A stretch of 64,000 nt of DNA from Polyangium sp. 6x1 (GCF_029946515.1 NZ_JARZHH010000004.1:62001-126000); one strand, 5' to 3'; positions 18,350 through 27,563 are shown, counted from the stretch's first letter. Notes: a model not told the origin generated them from the sequence alone. Numbers and translations: made by a program.

Positions 18350-19531
18350 TCAGAGCGGATCGAACCGGATGCGGCAGCTCGTGGCGCCCCGGACCGTGAG
18401 CGAGCAATTCCACGTCGGCTCCTGGGTCACATGGATCGCCCCCACGCGAGGCAGGAGCTCCTCGAGCGCGATCCGGGCCTCGGCGCGGGCGAGCGGCGCG
18501 CCGAGGCAGAAATGGGCGCCGTGCCCGAACGCCACGTTCGGCCGCCGCTCCCGGTCGATGTCGAATCGCTCGGCGTTCTCGAATCGGGTCTCGTCGCGGT
18601 TCGCCGAGCCGAGCAGGGCGCATACCACGGAGCCCGCGGGCAATCGCACGCCCCCGAGCTCGACGTCTTCCATCACGAGGCGCAACGTCCCGTGCGCGGA
18701 CGGCTCCACGCGGAGCGTCTCCTCCACGAAGGGGCCGATCGCTGCGGGGTCGCGGCGCAGTCGGTCGAGCAGATCGGGGCGCGCGGCGAGGAGCCGCAGC
18801 GAATTCGTGAGCAGGTGCGTCGTCGTCTCGAAGCCGGCGACGAGCAGGAGGAACATGAAGCTCGTGAGCTCCGCGTCGTCGAGGCGGCGCCCGTCCACCT
18901 GGGCGTCGAGCAGATCACTCGCGAGATCGTCACGCCGCGCGCGCTTGCGGTCCTCGAAGACCTCCTCGACGTAGCGCGTGAGCTCCACGATGGAAGCGAC
19001 GATGCGCGGGCGCGCCTCCTCGGGCGTCCCGGGGTGGACGCCCACGAGGTCCTCGGTCCAGGTGCGAAACTTGTCGACGAGCGTGCCGTCCATGCCGAGC
19101 AGGTTGGCGATGACCTTCGCGGGCAGGGTCGTGGCGAGCTCGTCGCAGATGTCGACCTCGAGGCCTTGGGCGGCGCGCTCGGCGAACGCTGCGGCGGCCG
19201 CGCGCGCGAGCGGCTCGACCCGAGGGAGCACGCGCGCGCTGAACGCGTGGCTGATGACCGATCGGATGGCGGTGTGGCGCGGCGGGTCGAGCAGGACCAG
19301 CGACTCGGTGATCGGGTTGTACCCGAGCCATGGATGCTCGGTCGCCGCCCGGAGGCCCTGCGACGAGAAGACGGAAGGGTTCTTCAGGACAGACACGACG
19401 TCGTCGTAGCGGCTCACGGCCCACACGCCGCCCGGGTCGACGACCGAGACCGGGGCCGCGCGACGCAGCTCGGCGTAGTAGGGGTAGGGGTTCTTGCGGA
19501 CGAGTGGATCGAGAAGGTTCAAGCGTGCCAT
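18350..19531 (-). CDS. Cytochrome P450
   Basis: 393 aa from ATG 19531 with AGGAGGT nearby upstream. A soluble class I bacterial P450 of usual length. Key motifs: I-helix AGFETT (232-237), ExxR in EETLR (E271, R274), and the haem-binding FGHGAHFCLG with axial C342. It resembles the CYP107/CYP109-type hydroxylases of secondary metabolism, but no biosynthetic genes lie next to it, and no ferredoxin or reductase is adjacent. The substrate cannot be predicted. It diverges from the Tudor-like lipoprotein gene; the 170 bp between them should hold both promoters. Confidence 0.95.
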   Translation of the reverse strand: MARLNLLDPLVRKNPYPYYAELRRAAPVSVVDPGGVWAVSRYDDVVSVLKNPSVFSSQGLRAATEHPWLGYNPITESLVLLDPPRHTAIRSVISHAFSARVLPRVEPLARAAAAAFAERAAQGLEVDICDELATTLPAKVIANLLGMDGTLVDKFRTWTEDLVGVHPGTPEEARPRIVASIVELTRYVEEVFEDRKRARRDDLASDLLDAQVDGRRLDDAELTSFMFLLLVAGFETTTHLLTNSLRLLAARPDLLDRLRRDPAAIGPFVEETLRVEPSAHGTLRLVMEDVELGGVRLPAGSVVCALLGSANRDETRFENAERFDIDRERRPNVAFGHGAHFCLGAPLARAEARIALEELLPRVGAIHVTQEPTWNCSLTVRGATSCRIRFDPL

Positions 19532-19705
19532 CGGCGACCTCCTGCCTGTGATGCGCCCCCCCTCGGAGGACGGAGTTGTCGCAATCGAGGGTTGGTATAC
19601 GCCAGGTCCGCTCGGAAGTTAGCCGCGCCACGCGCTTGCAAGCCCTGGCCCTCGGGGGTATCTCCCTCCGCCGGAGACGTCTCTCCGACGCTCGAACTCC
19701 GCGTC

Positions 19706-20170
19706 ATGGCCTTCGTTCGGTCCTCGGTGCTCTCCCTCGTGCTCGTCGCCGCCCTCTCGTCGGGCTGCAAGAAGCGTTACGACGTGGGGGACCAGGTCCT
19801 CGTCGAGTGGGAGAACAACAACTACCCGGCGGTCATCCTCGAGACCCAGGGGCCGACGAAGTTCAAGGTCCACTACCAGGGCTACGACGCGATCTGGGAC
19901 GAGGTCGTGCCGCGTGAGCGCGTGAAGGAGCTCGTCGAGGGGACGGTCGTGCACCCCGAGCCGCCGCAGAAGGTGCGCGCGAAGGCGCTCGCGGCGGCGC
20001 AGACGAACATCTACAAGATCGGCGACCGCGTGCGCGTCGAGTGGCACGGCACGATGTACCCGGCCGTGATCGTCGGCATCGTGGGGCAGGAGCGGTACCG
20101 CATCCACTTCGAGGGATACGGCGACGAGTGGGACGACACCGTGGGCCTCACCCGCATCCAGCCGCGCTGA
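19706..20170 (+). CDS. Lipoprotein with two Tudor/chromo-barrel-like repeats
   Basis: 154 aa from ATG 19706. The signal peptide ends in lipobox SSGC. The mature part is two similar SH3-like barrels: GDQVLVEWENNNYPAVIL...YQGYDAIWDEVV and GDRVRVEWHGTMYPAVIV...FEGYGDEWDDTV. This is the Tudor-knot/agenet/MBT-like pattern (G-D-x-V-x-V-x-W, Y-P-A-x-I, H-Y/F-x-G-Y, W-D-x-x-V). In eukaryotes such barrels read methylated histones; on a bacterial lipoprotein the ligand must be something else in the periplasm or at the surface. Similar lipoproteins are, to my knowledge, frequent in myxobacteria. It is followed 17 bp later by an acyltransferase gene. Confidence 0.85.
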   Translation: MAFVRSSVLSLVLVAALSSGCKKRYDVGDQVLVEWENNNYPAVILETQGPTKFKVHYQGYDAIWDEVVPRERVKELVEGTVVHPEPPQKVRAKALAAAQTNIYKIGDRVRVEWHGTMYPAVIVGIVGQERYRIHFEGYGDEWDDTVGLTRIQPR

Positions 20171-20187
20171 CGCGCGCGCCGCTCCGC

Positions 20188-21354
20188 ATGCCCCTCGCCC
20201 TCGATAGGCCGGCGCCGAGCGCGGGCCCGTCCTTGCCGCAGCTCGACGCGCTGCGCGGCGTGGCGATCCTCGCGGTCTTCGTCCAGCACCTCGGCGATCG
20301 CTTCCTGCCGCTCGTGCGCGCGTCGGTCGAGGCGAACGCGCCGGCGCCGCTCGTGCCGTGGATCCTGACGGTGCTGCATCACGCGTGGTGGGGCGTCGAT
20401 CTCTTCTTCGTGCTCTCGGGCTTCTCGCTCGGGCTCTCGTGGATCCGTTCCAGGGGACAACCCCCGCGCGACTTCTTGCTCCGGCGCGCCGCGCGCATCC
20501 TGCCCGCGTACTGGGTCGCGCTCGTCGTGACGCTCGTGTTCCATCGCGGCGTCCTCGGCGCGCCCTCGTTCGCCGCGTCGCTCGCCGCGCATCTGTTGGT
20601 GCTCCAAGGATACGTCTCGCCGGGCGGGATCGTGATCATCGGCGCTTCGTGGTCGCTCACCACGGAGGCCTGCTTCTATCTGGTCTTTCCGTGGCTCGCG
20701 CCGCTCGTCCTGAAGGAGGGCCGACGATCGATCTGGATCGGCGCGGGCGTCGTGATCGCGAGCTGGCTCGTGCGCATGGGGCTCCACGCGGTCGTGCTCG
20801 AGCCCGGGATCCACACGGGCCTGCTCGAAGCGACGCAGCGGCGGTGGATCCCGAGCCGGCTCGATCAGTTCGTGCTCGGCGCGCTCGCGGCGCGGGCGTT
20901 CGTCGCCCTCGCACGATCCGAGCGCGCGGCCTCGCTCGCGCCCTGGGCGCTCGCCGCGTGCGTGCCCGCGCTCGTGATCGCGTTCCGGCTGGAGGGGCTC
21001 CATTACCTCGAGCCCGGCGGCGGCGCGCCGTATGCGTGGCTCTCGCTGGTCACGACGGCGCTCGTCCTCTCGGCCGCCCTCTGCCGCGGCCGCGCGCTCG
21101 CGATCGTGGCGCCGCGCCCGCTCGCCTTCGTCGGAATCGTGAGCTACGGCGTGTTTCTCTATCACCAGCTCGCGCTCGGGGTCTCCGACCTCGAAGCCTC
21201 GTCACCGCCAACCTGGAAGAACCTCGCGCGGACCGCGTCGTTCGCGCTGGTCGCCTCCGTCATCGTGGGCTACGCCTCGTGGGTGCTCGTCGAGCGCCCT
21301 GCGATGCGGTGGGCGAGCCAGAAAAGAAGGGAATCACGTCCCTCACCGGCGTGA
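20188..21354 (+). CDS. Acyltransferase 3 family membrane protein (OafA-like)
   Basis: 388 aa from ATG 20188. An integral membrane protein with about ten hydrophobic helices and the family signatures: QLDALRGVAILAVFVQH with the catalytic histidine of the first helix region, WWGVDLFFVLSGFSL, FLLRRAARILPAYW and a C-terminal YGVFLYHQ, ending in VERPAMRWA. Members transfer acetyl or other acyl groups to exported carbohydrates such as O-antigen or exopolysaccharide. It follows the Tudor-like lipoprotein gene closely and may be co-transcribed. No glycan genes are adjacent, so the substrate is open. Confidence 0.92.
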   Translation: MPLALDRPAPSAGPSLPQLDALRGVAILAVFVQHLGDRFLPLVRASVEANAPAPLVPWILTVLHHAWWGVDLFFVLSGFSLGLSWIRSRGQPPRDFLLRRAARILPAYWVALVVTLVFHRGVLGAPSFAASLAAHLLVLQGYVSPGGIVIIGASWSLTTEACFYLVFPWLAPLVLKEGRRSIWIGAGVVIASWLVRMGLHAVVLEPGIHTGLLEATQRRWIPSRLDQFVLGALAARAFVALARSERAASLAPWALAACVPALVIAFRLEGLHYLEPGGGAPYAWLSLVTTALVLSAALCRGRALAIVAPRPLAFVGIVSYGVFLYHQLALGVSDLEASSPPTWKNLARTASFALVASVIVGYASWVLVERPAMRWASQKRRESRPSPA

Positions 21355-21366
21355 CGAGACGGTGTC

Positions 21367-21409
21367 AGCCGGCACGCCAGTCCACTTTCCCCTGGCGTGA
21401 CGGCCGGCT
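21367..21409 (+). terminator. Bulged stem-loop between acyltransferase and EF-G genes
   Basis: AGCCGGCACGCCAG (21367-21380) pairs with CTGGCGTG (21392-21399) and CCGGCT (21404-21409), with a four-base bulge. A GT6 run follows only at 21429-21436, so this may be a terminator for the upstream gene or leader structure for the EF-G mRNA. Confidence 0.45.
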
Positions 21410-21478
21410 AACGATTATAGCGCGCCGCGTTTTTTGCCGAGAGCCGCCCTCCCCCAGGGGGCGGCAGGAGTCCTCTTC

Positions 21479-23563
21479 GTGATCAGCGATCTGTCCAGGC
21501 TCAGGAACATAGGAATCAGCGCCCACATCGACTCGGGGAAGACCACGCTGACCGAGCGCATCCTCTTCTACACGAAGAGGATCCACGCCATTCACGACGT
21601 GAAGGGCAAGGACGGCGTCGGCGCGAAGATGGACTCGATGGATCTCGAGCGCGAGCGCGGGATCACCATCCAGTCTGCAGCGACGTTCTGCACCTGGGGC
21701 AACACCCAGATCAACATCATCGACACCCCCGGCCACGTCGACTTCACGATCGAGGTCGAGCGCAGCTTGCGCGTGCTCGACGGTGCGATCCTCGTGCTCT
21801 GCTCGGTCGCGGGCGTGCAGTCGCAGTCGCTCACGGTCGATCGCCAGATGCGCCGCTACGGCGTTCCGCGCATCGCGTTCGTCAACAAGTGTGACCGCGC
21901 GGGCGCGAACCCGCTCCGCGCGCGCGACCAGCTCCGCGAGAAGCTCAACCTGAACCCGGTGCTCTTGCAGCTCCCGATCGGCCTCGAAGACAAGTTCGAG
22001 GGCGTCGTCGACCTGATCAAGATGAAGGCGTTCCGGTTCGAGGGGCCGAACGGCGAGAAGATCATCGAGTCGGACATCCCGGCCGGCATGCAGGCCGAGG
22101 CGCAGAAGTGCCGCGACGAGATGCTCGACGCGCTGAGCATGTTCTCCGACGAGCTCACCGAGGCGATGCTCGAGGAGAAGGTCACCGAGGACCTCATCAA
22201 CAAGGCGGTCCGCTCGGCCACGATCAAACTCCAGATCGTGCCCGTGATGATGGGCTCGGCCTACAAGAACAAGGCCGTGCAGCTCCTGCTCAACGGCGTG
22301 ACGACGTTCCTGCCCTGCCCGACGGACGTGACGAACCACGCCGTCGACCTGGAGAAGGACGAGGCGAAGATCGAGCTCGACAGCGACTCGGACAAACCGC
22401 TCGTCATGCTCGCGTTCAAGCTCGAGGACGGCCGCTTCGGCCAGCTCTCGTACCTGCGCGTCTACCAGGGCACGATCTCGAAGGGCAAGGAGATCACGAA
22501 CACGCGCACGGGCAAGCGCCACAAGGTCGGCCGCCTCGTCCGCATGCACTCCGACGAGATGGAGGACATCGAGAGCGCGGGCGCCGGCGACATCGTCGCG
22601 ATGTTCGGCGTCGACTGCAACTCGGGTGACACGTTCACCGACGGCACGCTCAGCGTGGCCATGACGAGCATGCACGTGCCCGACTCGGTCATCTCGTTGA
22701 CCGTGACGCCGAAGGACAACAAGGCGCAGGTCAACATGTCGAAGGCGCTGAAGCGCTTCACGAAGGAGGACCCGACCTTCCGCGTGGGCAGCGATCCCGA
22801 GACGAACGAGACGGTCATCCACGGCATGGGCGAGCTGCATCTCGACGTGTACATCGAGCGCATGAAGCGCGAGTACGGCGCCGAGGTCGTGACGAGCCCG
22901 CCGCGCGTCGCGTACCGCGAGACGGTCACGCGCAGGACCGAGTTCAACTACACGCACAAGAAGCAGACCGGCGGCTCGGGTCAGTACGGCAAGGTCGCGG
23001 GCATCATCGAGCCCAGCGACCAGGCGTACGAGTTCGTCGACGACATCACGGGCGGCTCGATCCCGAAGGAGTTCATCCCCTCCTGCGACAAGGGCTTCCG
23101 TTCGATGCTCGCGAAGGGCCTCGTCATGCAGGCGCCCGTGACGGGCGTGCGCGTGACGATCAACGACGGTGCGGCGCACGCGGTCGACTCCTCGGACATC
23201 GCGTTCCAGGAGGCCGCGCGTGGCGCGTGGCGTGAGGCCTATCCGAAGGCGGGTCCGCAGATTCTCGAGCCGCTGATGAAGGTGGCCGCCGAGAGCCCGA
23301 GCGAGTTCCAGGGCGGCGTCGTCGGCATCCTGATGCAGCGCCGCGGCATCATCATCGGTACGACGGAGTCGGACGGCTTCTGCCGCGTCGAGGCAGAGGT
23401 CCCCCTCGCCGAGATGTTCGGATTCTCGACCGTTCTTCGCTCCGCGACGCAGGGCAAGGCAGAGTTTACCATGGAGTTCTCCCGGTACGCTCCGGTCCCC
23501 GGTGCGATCGCCGAGGAGCTCATCAAGAAGCACAAAGAAGAGCTGGCGAAGAAGGGGAAGTGA
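21479..23563 (+). CDS. fusA: Elongation factor G
   Basis: 694 aa from GTG 21479, with AGGAG nine bases upstream; an in-frame start at 21434 would add 15 unconserved residues. GTPase that drives ribosomal translocation. Domain I has G1 AHIDSGKT (15-22), RGITIQSAA (switch I region), DTPGHVDF (G3) and NKCD (G4). Domains II-V are complete, including domain [11 protein letters not shown] and the final [21 protein letters not shown]. The G1 motif has Ser where most bacterial EF-Gs have Ala (AHIDAGKT), as in mitochondrial EF-G1 and the spirochaete/deltaproteobacterial spdEFG type. None of rpsL, rpsG or tuf is nearby, so it may not be the only EF-G of this genome. Confidence 0.95.
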   Translation: MISDLSRLRNIGISAHIDSGKTTLTERILFYTKRIHAIHDVKGKDGVGAKMDSMDLERERGITIQSAATFCTWGNTQINIIDTPGHVDFTIEVERSLRVLDGAILVLCSVAGVQSQSLTVDRQMRRYGVPRIAFVNKCDRAGANPLRARDQLREKLNLNPVLLQLPIGLEDKFEGVVDLIKMKAFRFEGPNGEKIIESDIPAGMQAEAQKCRDEMLDALSMFSDELTEAMLEEKVTEDLINKAVRSATIKLQIVPVMMGSAYKNKAVQLLLNGVTTFLPCPTDVTNHAVDLEKDEAKIELDSDSDKPLVMLAFKLEDGRFGQLSYLRVYQGTISKGKEITNTRTGKRHKVGRLVRMHSDEMEDIESAGAGDIVAMFGVDCNSGDTFTDGTLSVAMTSMHVPDSVISLTVTPKDNKAQVNMSKALKRFTKEDPTFRVGSDPETNETVIHGMGELHLDVYIERMKREYGAEVVTSPPRVAYRETVTRRTEFNYTHKKQTGGSGQYGKVAGIIEPSDQAYEFVDDITGGSIPKEFIPSCDKGFRSMLAKGLVMQAPVTGVRVTINDGAAHAVDSSDIAFQEAARGAWREAYPKAGPQILEPLMKVAAESPSEFQGGVVGILMQRRGIIIGTTESDGFCRVEAEVPLAEMFGFSTVLRSATQGKAEFTMEFSRYAPVPGAIAEELIKKHKEELAKKGK

Positions 23564-23571
23564 GGGCACCG

Positions 23572-24888
23572 ATGTACCGCAAAGAGGTCAACGAGCGGAG
23601 CCCCATGCGGGTCTTCGAGAAGTCGATGCGCGGCGGCCTGGGCCGCGGCAACGTGGGCGTCGTGCTGTCGCGCGCGGGCGTCGGCAAGACGGCGCTGCTC
23701 GTGCAGATCGCGCTGGACGATCTGCTGCGTGACAGGCGCGTGCTGCACATCTCGACGGAGCACGCCGTCGATCACGTGCGCGCCTACTACGACGAGCTCT
23801 TCCACGACATCGCGACGTACACGAAGCTCGCCGAGCCCGAGTCCGTGCGCCTCGACCTGGAGCGTCACCGGCTGATCTTCTCGCTCCTCGGTCATGCGAA
23901 CACGACCGAGGGCGCGTCGTCGTCGATGAAGAAGCTCGTCGACACCGTGGCGTTCGCGCGCGAGATCGCGCACTTCTCGCCGGACGTGATCATCGTCGAC
24001 GGCTTCGACTGCGCGCACGCGACCGAGGCCATGATCGACACGCTGATCGCCCTCGCGCGTGATCACTCGGCCGAGCTCTGGCTCTCGACGACGACGAAGG
24101 CCGGCGAGGCCACGGCGGGCTCGGCGCCCGCGCCGGTCGATCGGTTCTTCGACAAACTCGGCGTCGTGGTCTTCCTCGACCCCGAGAAGGACGTCGTGCG
24201 CCTGCGCCTGCTCAAGGACCACGACAGCAAGGAGATCGCCGATCTCTCGCTCCGCCTCGAGCCGCACACGATGCGGATCATCGACGCGGACATCCCGCCG
24301 GCCTCCGAGCGCCAGCGTGACCCGAAGCGCTTCCGCCTCTACTCGGGCGGCGCGAAGGGCGCGGAGGCGGCGTTCGGCGCGTGTGCGGAGCGCTGGGGCC
24401 TCACGGAGACGAACTTCAGCTTCGAGGGCCACACGCTGCGCGAGCGTACGCGCGGGGTGCACGTGCTGAGCGAGGCGGACCTGCGCCGCGGCGACTTCAG
24501 CCTGGTCTACGTGTCGAAGCGCCTCGGCCGCGTGCTCAGCGAGATCCCGCTGGTGCGCAACGTGCTGCAGACGATCTGGTACCAGATCAACGCGGCGCGC
24601 GAGGTCTTCGTCGTCGGCCAGATCCAGGACGACGGCACCGTGCGCGGCGGCACGGGCTGGGGCGCGGAGCTCGCGCGTCTCTGGAAGAAGCCGCTCTACG
24701 TCTTCGATCAGCAGAAGCGGACGTGGTTCCGCTGGAGCGGGACGGCGTGGGAGATGGCGACGCTGCCGATGATCAAGAGCGAGGCCTTCGCCGGCATCGG
24801 CACGCAGAACCTGACCGACGACGGCAAGCAGGCGATCGAGGAGCTCTTCCAGCGATCGTTCGGCGACCCGATCTCGGCGCGCAGCTGA
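23572..24888 (+). CDS. RecA/KaiC-like P-loop ATPase fused to SLOG-like domain
   Basis: 438 aa from ATG 23572 (GAGGG five bases upstream); a GTG overlapping the EF-G stop (23560) is the alternative. Residues 20-240 form a P-loop domain: Walker A SRAGVGKT (33-40), a strand VLHISTEH typical of RadA/KaiC-type proteins, and Walker B VIIVDG (139-144). Residues 253-435 begin FRLYSGGAKGAEAAFG and continue with R(T)RGVHVLS, GDFSLVYVS and GTGWGAELARLWKKPLYVFD. This looks like the SLOG/LOG Rossmannoid superfamily (GG-x-x-G-(A/D)), which binds nucleotide ligands. The gene sits directly behind EF-G, with a strong terminator after it, so both probably form one transcript. Confidence 0.85.
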   Translation: MYRKEVNERSPMRVFEKSMRGGLGRGNVGVVLSRAGVGKTALLVQIALDDLLRDRRVLHISTEHAVDHVRAYYDELFHDIATYTKLAEPESVRLDLERHRLIFSLLGHANTTEGASSSMKKLVDTVAFAREIAHFSPDVIIVDGFDCAHATEAMIDTLIALARDHSAELWLSTTTKAGEATAGSAPAPVDRFFDKLGVVVFLDPEKDVVRLRLLKDHDSKEIADLSLRLEPHTMRIIDADIPPASERQRDPKRFRLYSGGAKGAEAAFGACAERWGLTETNFSFEGHTLRERTRGVHVLSEADLRRGDFSLVYVSKRLGRVLSEIPLVRNVLQTIWYQINAAREVFVVGQIQDDGTVRGGTGWGAELARLWKKPLYVFDQQKRTWFRWSGTAWEMATLPMIKSEAFAGIGTQNLTDDGKQAIEELFQRSFGDPISARS

Positions 24889-24911
24889 CGAGCCCCGCGT
24901 GATGAGAGGAG

Positions 24912-24952
24912 ACCCCCGGCATGGCGTGACCATGCTGGGGGTTTCGTCTTTT
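24912..24952 (+). terminator. Intrinsic terminator after the ATPase-SLOG gene
   Basis: ACCCCCGGCATG (24912-24923), loop GCGTGAC, CATGCTGGGGGT (24931-24942), then TTCGTCTTTT. A 12-base stem with one G-T pair and a T-rich tail; it should end the EF-G/ATPase transcript. Confidence 0.9.
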
Positions 24953-24980
24953 CAGGGCCGCTCGTGATACAAGGGCTGCC

Positions 24981-25910
24981 GTGTCGTCGTCGGAAGACCA
25001 TTCGACCTCCCATATCGTCCAGTCGCTGATCACCAACCTCGCCATCGCGGCGGGCAAAGGCGTGGTCGCGTTCCTGACGGGCTCGGGCGCCTTGCTCGCC
25101 GAGACGCTGCACTCGACGGCGGATTGCGGCAACCAGCTCCTCTTGCTGCTCGGCGTGAACCGGGCGCGGAAGAAGCCGGACGCGTCGCATCCGCTCGGCT
25201 ACGGGCGCTCGCTCTACTTCTGGTCGTTCCTCGTCGCGCTGCTCCTGTTCTCGGGCGGCGGCGTGTTCTCGATCTACGAGGGCATCCACAAGCTCGGCCA
25301 CCCCGAGCCCGTGGAGAAGGTGCACCTCGGCCTCGGGATCCTCGGGTTTTCGCTGTTGCTCGAGGGCAACGCGACGATCTCGAACATCCGCGAGATGAAC
25401 AAGCGCCGCGGGCAGAAGCCGTTCTTCCAGTACCTCAAGGACACGAAGGACTCGGACCTCGTCGTCGTCTTCGGCGAGAACGCGGCGGCCTCACTCGGCC
25501 TCATCCTCGCGTCGATCGCGCTCGCGGCGGCGTACCTGACCGGGGATCCGAAGTGGGACGCGATCGGCAGCATCGGGATCGGGGTCGTCCTCGTGGCCGT
25601 GGCGGTCTTCCTCGCGGTGGAGATCATGTCGCTCCTGATCGGCGAGTCGGCCGATCCGGAGGTCGAGGTGGCGGTGCGCCAGGTCGTCGCGGCGCACCCG
25701 AAGATCGATCGGGTGCTGCACGTGATCACGGTGCAGCAAGGGCCCGGCGAGGTGCTCGTCTGCGTGAAGGTGAGCTTCTACGACGGCGTGACCACGAACG
25801 AGGTCTGCACCGCGATCAACGAGTTCGAGGCGTCGCTGCGCCACCGGAGGTCCGACGTGCGGTGGTGCTTCGTCGAGCCGGACATCCCCCGGTCGGCGCA
25901 GGTCGCCTGA
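24981..25910 (+). CDS. Cation diffusion facilitator, SLC30A9-like
   Basis: 309 aa from GTG 24981. Six transmembrane segments in the first 220 residues and a cytosolic C-terminal domain (residues 225-300, ferredoxin-like, VxxxVVAAHPKIDRVLHV). Helix 2 has the metal site pattern AETLHSTADCGNQ (H44, D48). The matching site in helix 5 is FGENAAASLG, with E166-N167 in place of the usual HxxxD, as in the ZnT9-like branch. HPLGYGRSLYFWSFLVALLLFSGGG is the family hallmark. Expected to export Zn or a similar divalent cation using the proton gradient. Metal choice cannot be settled from sequence. Confidence 0.93.
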   Translation: MSSSEDHSTSHIVQSLITNLAIAAGKGVVAFLTGSGALLAETLHSTADCGNQLLLLLGVNRARKKPDASHPLGYGRSLYFWSFLVALLLFSGGGVFSIYEGIHKLGHPEPVEKVHLGLGILGFSLLLEGNATISNIREMNKRRGQKPFFQYLKDTKDSDLVVVFGENAAASLGLILASIALAAAYLTGDPKWDAIGSIGIGVVLVAVAVFLAVEIMSLLIGESADPEVEVAVRQVVAAHPKIDRVLHVITVQQGPGEVLVCVKVSFYDGVTTNEVCTAINEFEASLRHRRSDVRWCFVEPDIPRSAQVA

Positions 25911-25913
25911 GGC

Positions 25914-26342
25914 TCAGGCGTACTTTTCGATGACCTTCGAGAGGCGCGGGACGGCCTCCTCGACGTGCTTCTTGGCCGTGCCGCGCAGCGATTCGTAGGT
26001 CGAACGGACGAGCGCGTTTTTCGCGTTTTTCGATTTCGCGTCGGTCACGGAGAGCAGGGCGTCCGCGACGCGCCCGCGGTTGTCCTGGAAGAATTTGACG
26101 GGATTGCCCGCGGACACGCCCTCGGCCCAGATCGGGTCGACCTTCGTGGCCATTTCAGGCAAGAGCGACTCGATGACGTGCGGAATGAAGCCGGGCTTGA
26201 TGCCCTTGATCGCCTTGTAACCCGCCTTGAGCGGGAGCGCGGCGAGCCCCTTCGACGCGACCTCTTCGTCGATCAGCGTGGCGCAGTCGCTGATGATCCG
26301 GCCCTTCTTGTCCTTGTCCGCGAGCGCATCCGAAAGTCCCAT
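25914..26342 (-). CDS. Small conserved protein (DUF6918-like)
   Basis: 142 aa from ATG 26342 with TTGGAGG upstream. A soluble all-helical protein, Lys/Ala-rich, with no signal peptide. The sequence (KAGYKAIKGIKPGFIPHVIESLLP, VADALLSVTDAKSK, AKKHVEEAVPRLSKVIEKYA) looks like the family I remember as DUF6918, found in actinobacteria and myxobacteria; function unknown. It converges on the cation-efflux gene with only three bases between stops. Confidence 0.78.
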   Translation of the reverse strand: MGLSDALADKDKKGRIISDCATLIDEEVASKGLAALPLKAGYKAIKGIKPGFIPHVIESLLPEMATKVDPIWAEGVSAGNPVKFFQDNRGRVADALLSVTDAKSKNAKNALVRSTYESLRGTAKKHVEEAVPRLSKVIEKYA

Positions 26343-26552
26343 TCTTTTTCCTCCAAGCGCGGCCTTCCTAGCACACGCGCCGCGTCACGCGCGAGTTTCA
26401 CGCCCTTGCTCGAAACGCCTCGTCCGCCCCGAGCAAGCGCCTTTCGAGGCGGCCCGCGCGAAGCGATCGACGTCGAATGGACATGCACGCTCGCTTCAAG
26501 TTGGTAATATGAGGCACTAGCTGAGCATACCGCTTGGATTCGGGGGGATCCA
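26343..26552. other. Intergenic region between divergent genes
   Basis: 210 bp between the divergent 142-aa and 301-aa genes. It must hold both promoters; a locally AT-richer segment near 26498-26525 (TTGGTAATATGAGG) is the likeliest plus-strand promoter area. Nothing else is recognised. Confidence 0.4.
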
Positions 26553-27458
26553 ATGAGATCGAGTTGCGGCGTCTGTGGGGGGACCCGGGAGGGAGAGCGC
26601 CCGGGGACGGAGGCGACGGTCTGTCCTCGGTGCGTGTCGAAGGAGTTCGCCGCGCGTTTTCGGGGACAAACGACCATCGTGGACGACGATCCAACGTGCA
26701 TCTGGGCGCCCGGAAGCAGGCGCGAGGGGCCGCACAGCAAGCTGGATCGGCTGGAGGATCTGCACGAGCTCGGGGACCGCTCGCGTTCGTCGATGCTCCC
26801 GCCGGTTCCGTCCGACGTGTTCCCCGGCGAGGTGTCGATGAGCATTCGCGCGGCGATCCGTGGCGTCGACCTCTTCCCGAGGGCCGTGAAGTCGACGCCG
26901 CCACCGCCGCCGCCGCCGAAGAGCGACGCCGCGCGCGAGCGCGAGCCGGCGTCGTCCCGTCCACGACCGATCACGCTCGACCGGGTGCTCCTGGCCGTGG
27001 CCGTGGGCGGCTCGCTCGTGATGGGGTACAAGGTCGGCGAGGAGCGGGCCGCGCGTGCCGGGCGTTCGCTCCTGTCGGAAAACCCGGAGCTCGCAGGCCG
27101 GGTGATGCCGGGCGCGACGGAGCGGGCGCATCGCATCGCCACGTCGTTCCGGCTGGAGACGACGCCGCCGCCGCGCGCGGAGGAGCCGGTGAAGGCGCTC
27201 CCCGAGGCGAAGCCCGCGCAAACGGCCATGCCCGCGCCGAGCTGGCAGAGCCACGTGCCCCGGGCGAACCGGAGCGCGGCGGCCGTCGCGAAGGCGCCCG
27301 AGGCTGCGCCCGCGCCCGAGGCCGCGCCCGAGGCTGCGCCCGCGCCGGAGCCGGCGGCGGTCGCGGCGGAGGCCGAAGAGGAGCCGACGCCTTCGGTGCC
27401 CCCGCCGACGATGTCGCTCGTCGAGGCGATGGCGGCGGCCGTCAAAGCGAAGCCTTGA
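26553..27458 (+). CDS. Zinc-ribbon, single-TM protein with Pro/Ala-rich tail
   Basis: 301 aa from ATG 26553. The N-terminus has a treble-clef/zinc-ribbon-like pair of knuckles (CGVCGG and CPRC, about 20 residues apart). Residues 35-140 are hydrophilic with a run of seven prolines. One likely membrane helix lies near residues 146-160 (VLLAVAVGGSLVMGYKVG). The rest is a disordered Ala/Pro/Glu-rich tail (PEAAPAPEAAPEAAP). This layout, zinc ribbon inside and disordered chain outside, is seen in myxobacterial membrane regulators and gliding-related proteins, but I cannot name the family. Confidence 0.75.
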   Translation: MRSSCGVCGGTREGERPGTEATVCPRCVSKEFAARFRGQTTIVDDDPTCIWAPGSRREGPHSKLDRLEDLHELGDRSRSSMLPPVPSDVFPGEVSMSIRAAIRGVDLFPRAVKSTPPPPPPPKSDAAREREPASSRPRPITLDRVLLAVAVGGSLVMGYKVGEERAARAGRSLLSENPELAGRVMPGATERAHRIATSFRLETTPPPRAEEPVKALPEAKPAQTAMPAPSWQSHVPRANRSAAAVAKAPEAAPAPEAAPEAAPAPEPAAVAAEAEEEPTPSVPPPTMSLVEAMAAAVKAKP

Positions 27459-27464
27459 ATTTCG

Positions 27465-27505
27465 CGCGCCCTTTTCGCGTCGCAGCCGCGAGCGAAAAGG
27501 GCGCG
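27465..27505 (+). terminator. 14-bp stem-loop after the zinc-ribbon gene
   Basis: CGCGCCCTTTTCGC (27465-27478) and GCGAAAAGGGCGCG (27492-27505) are perfectly complementary, with a 13-base loop, starting seven bases after the stop codon. The internal T4/A4 gives it terminator character on either strand, but no T-run follows. Confidence 0.65.
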
Positions 27506-27563
27506 AGCAGCATCTCTTCTTACGTACTTAGATCCGTCGACTTCTTACCTTCGAGAGAACGAC

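Noticed and set aside
21365-23569. Minus-strand open frame of 734 codons
   Set aside because: Exact antisense of the EF-G gene; produced by GC bias at third positions.
26900-26925. CCGCCG run as a possible mobile or structural element
   Set aside because: It is the proline run of the zinc-ribbon protein.
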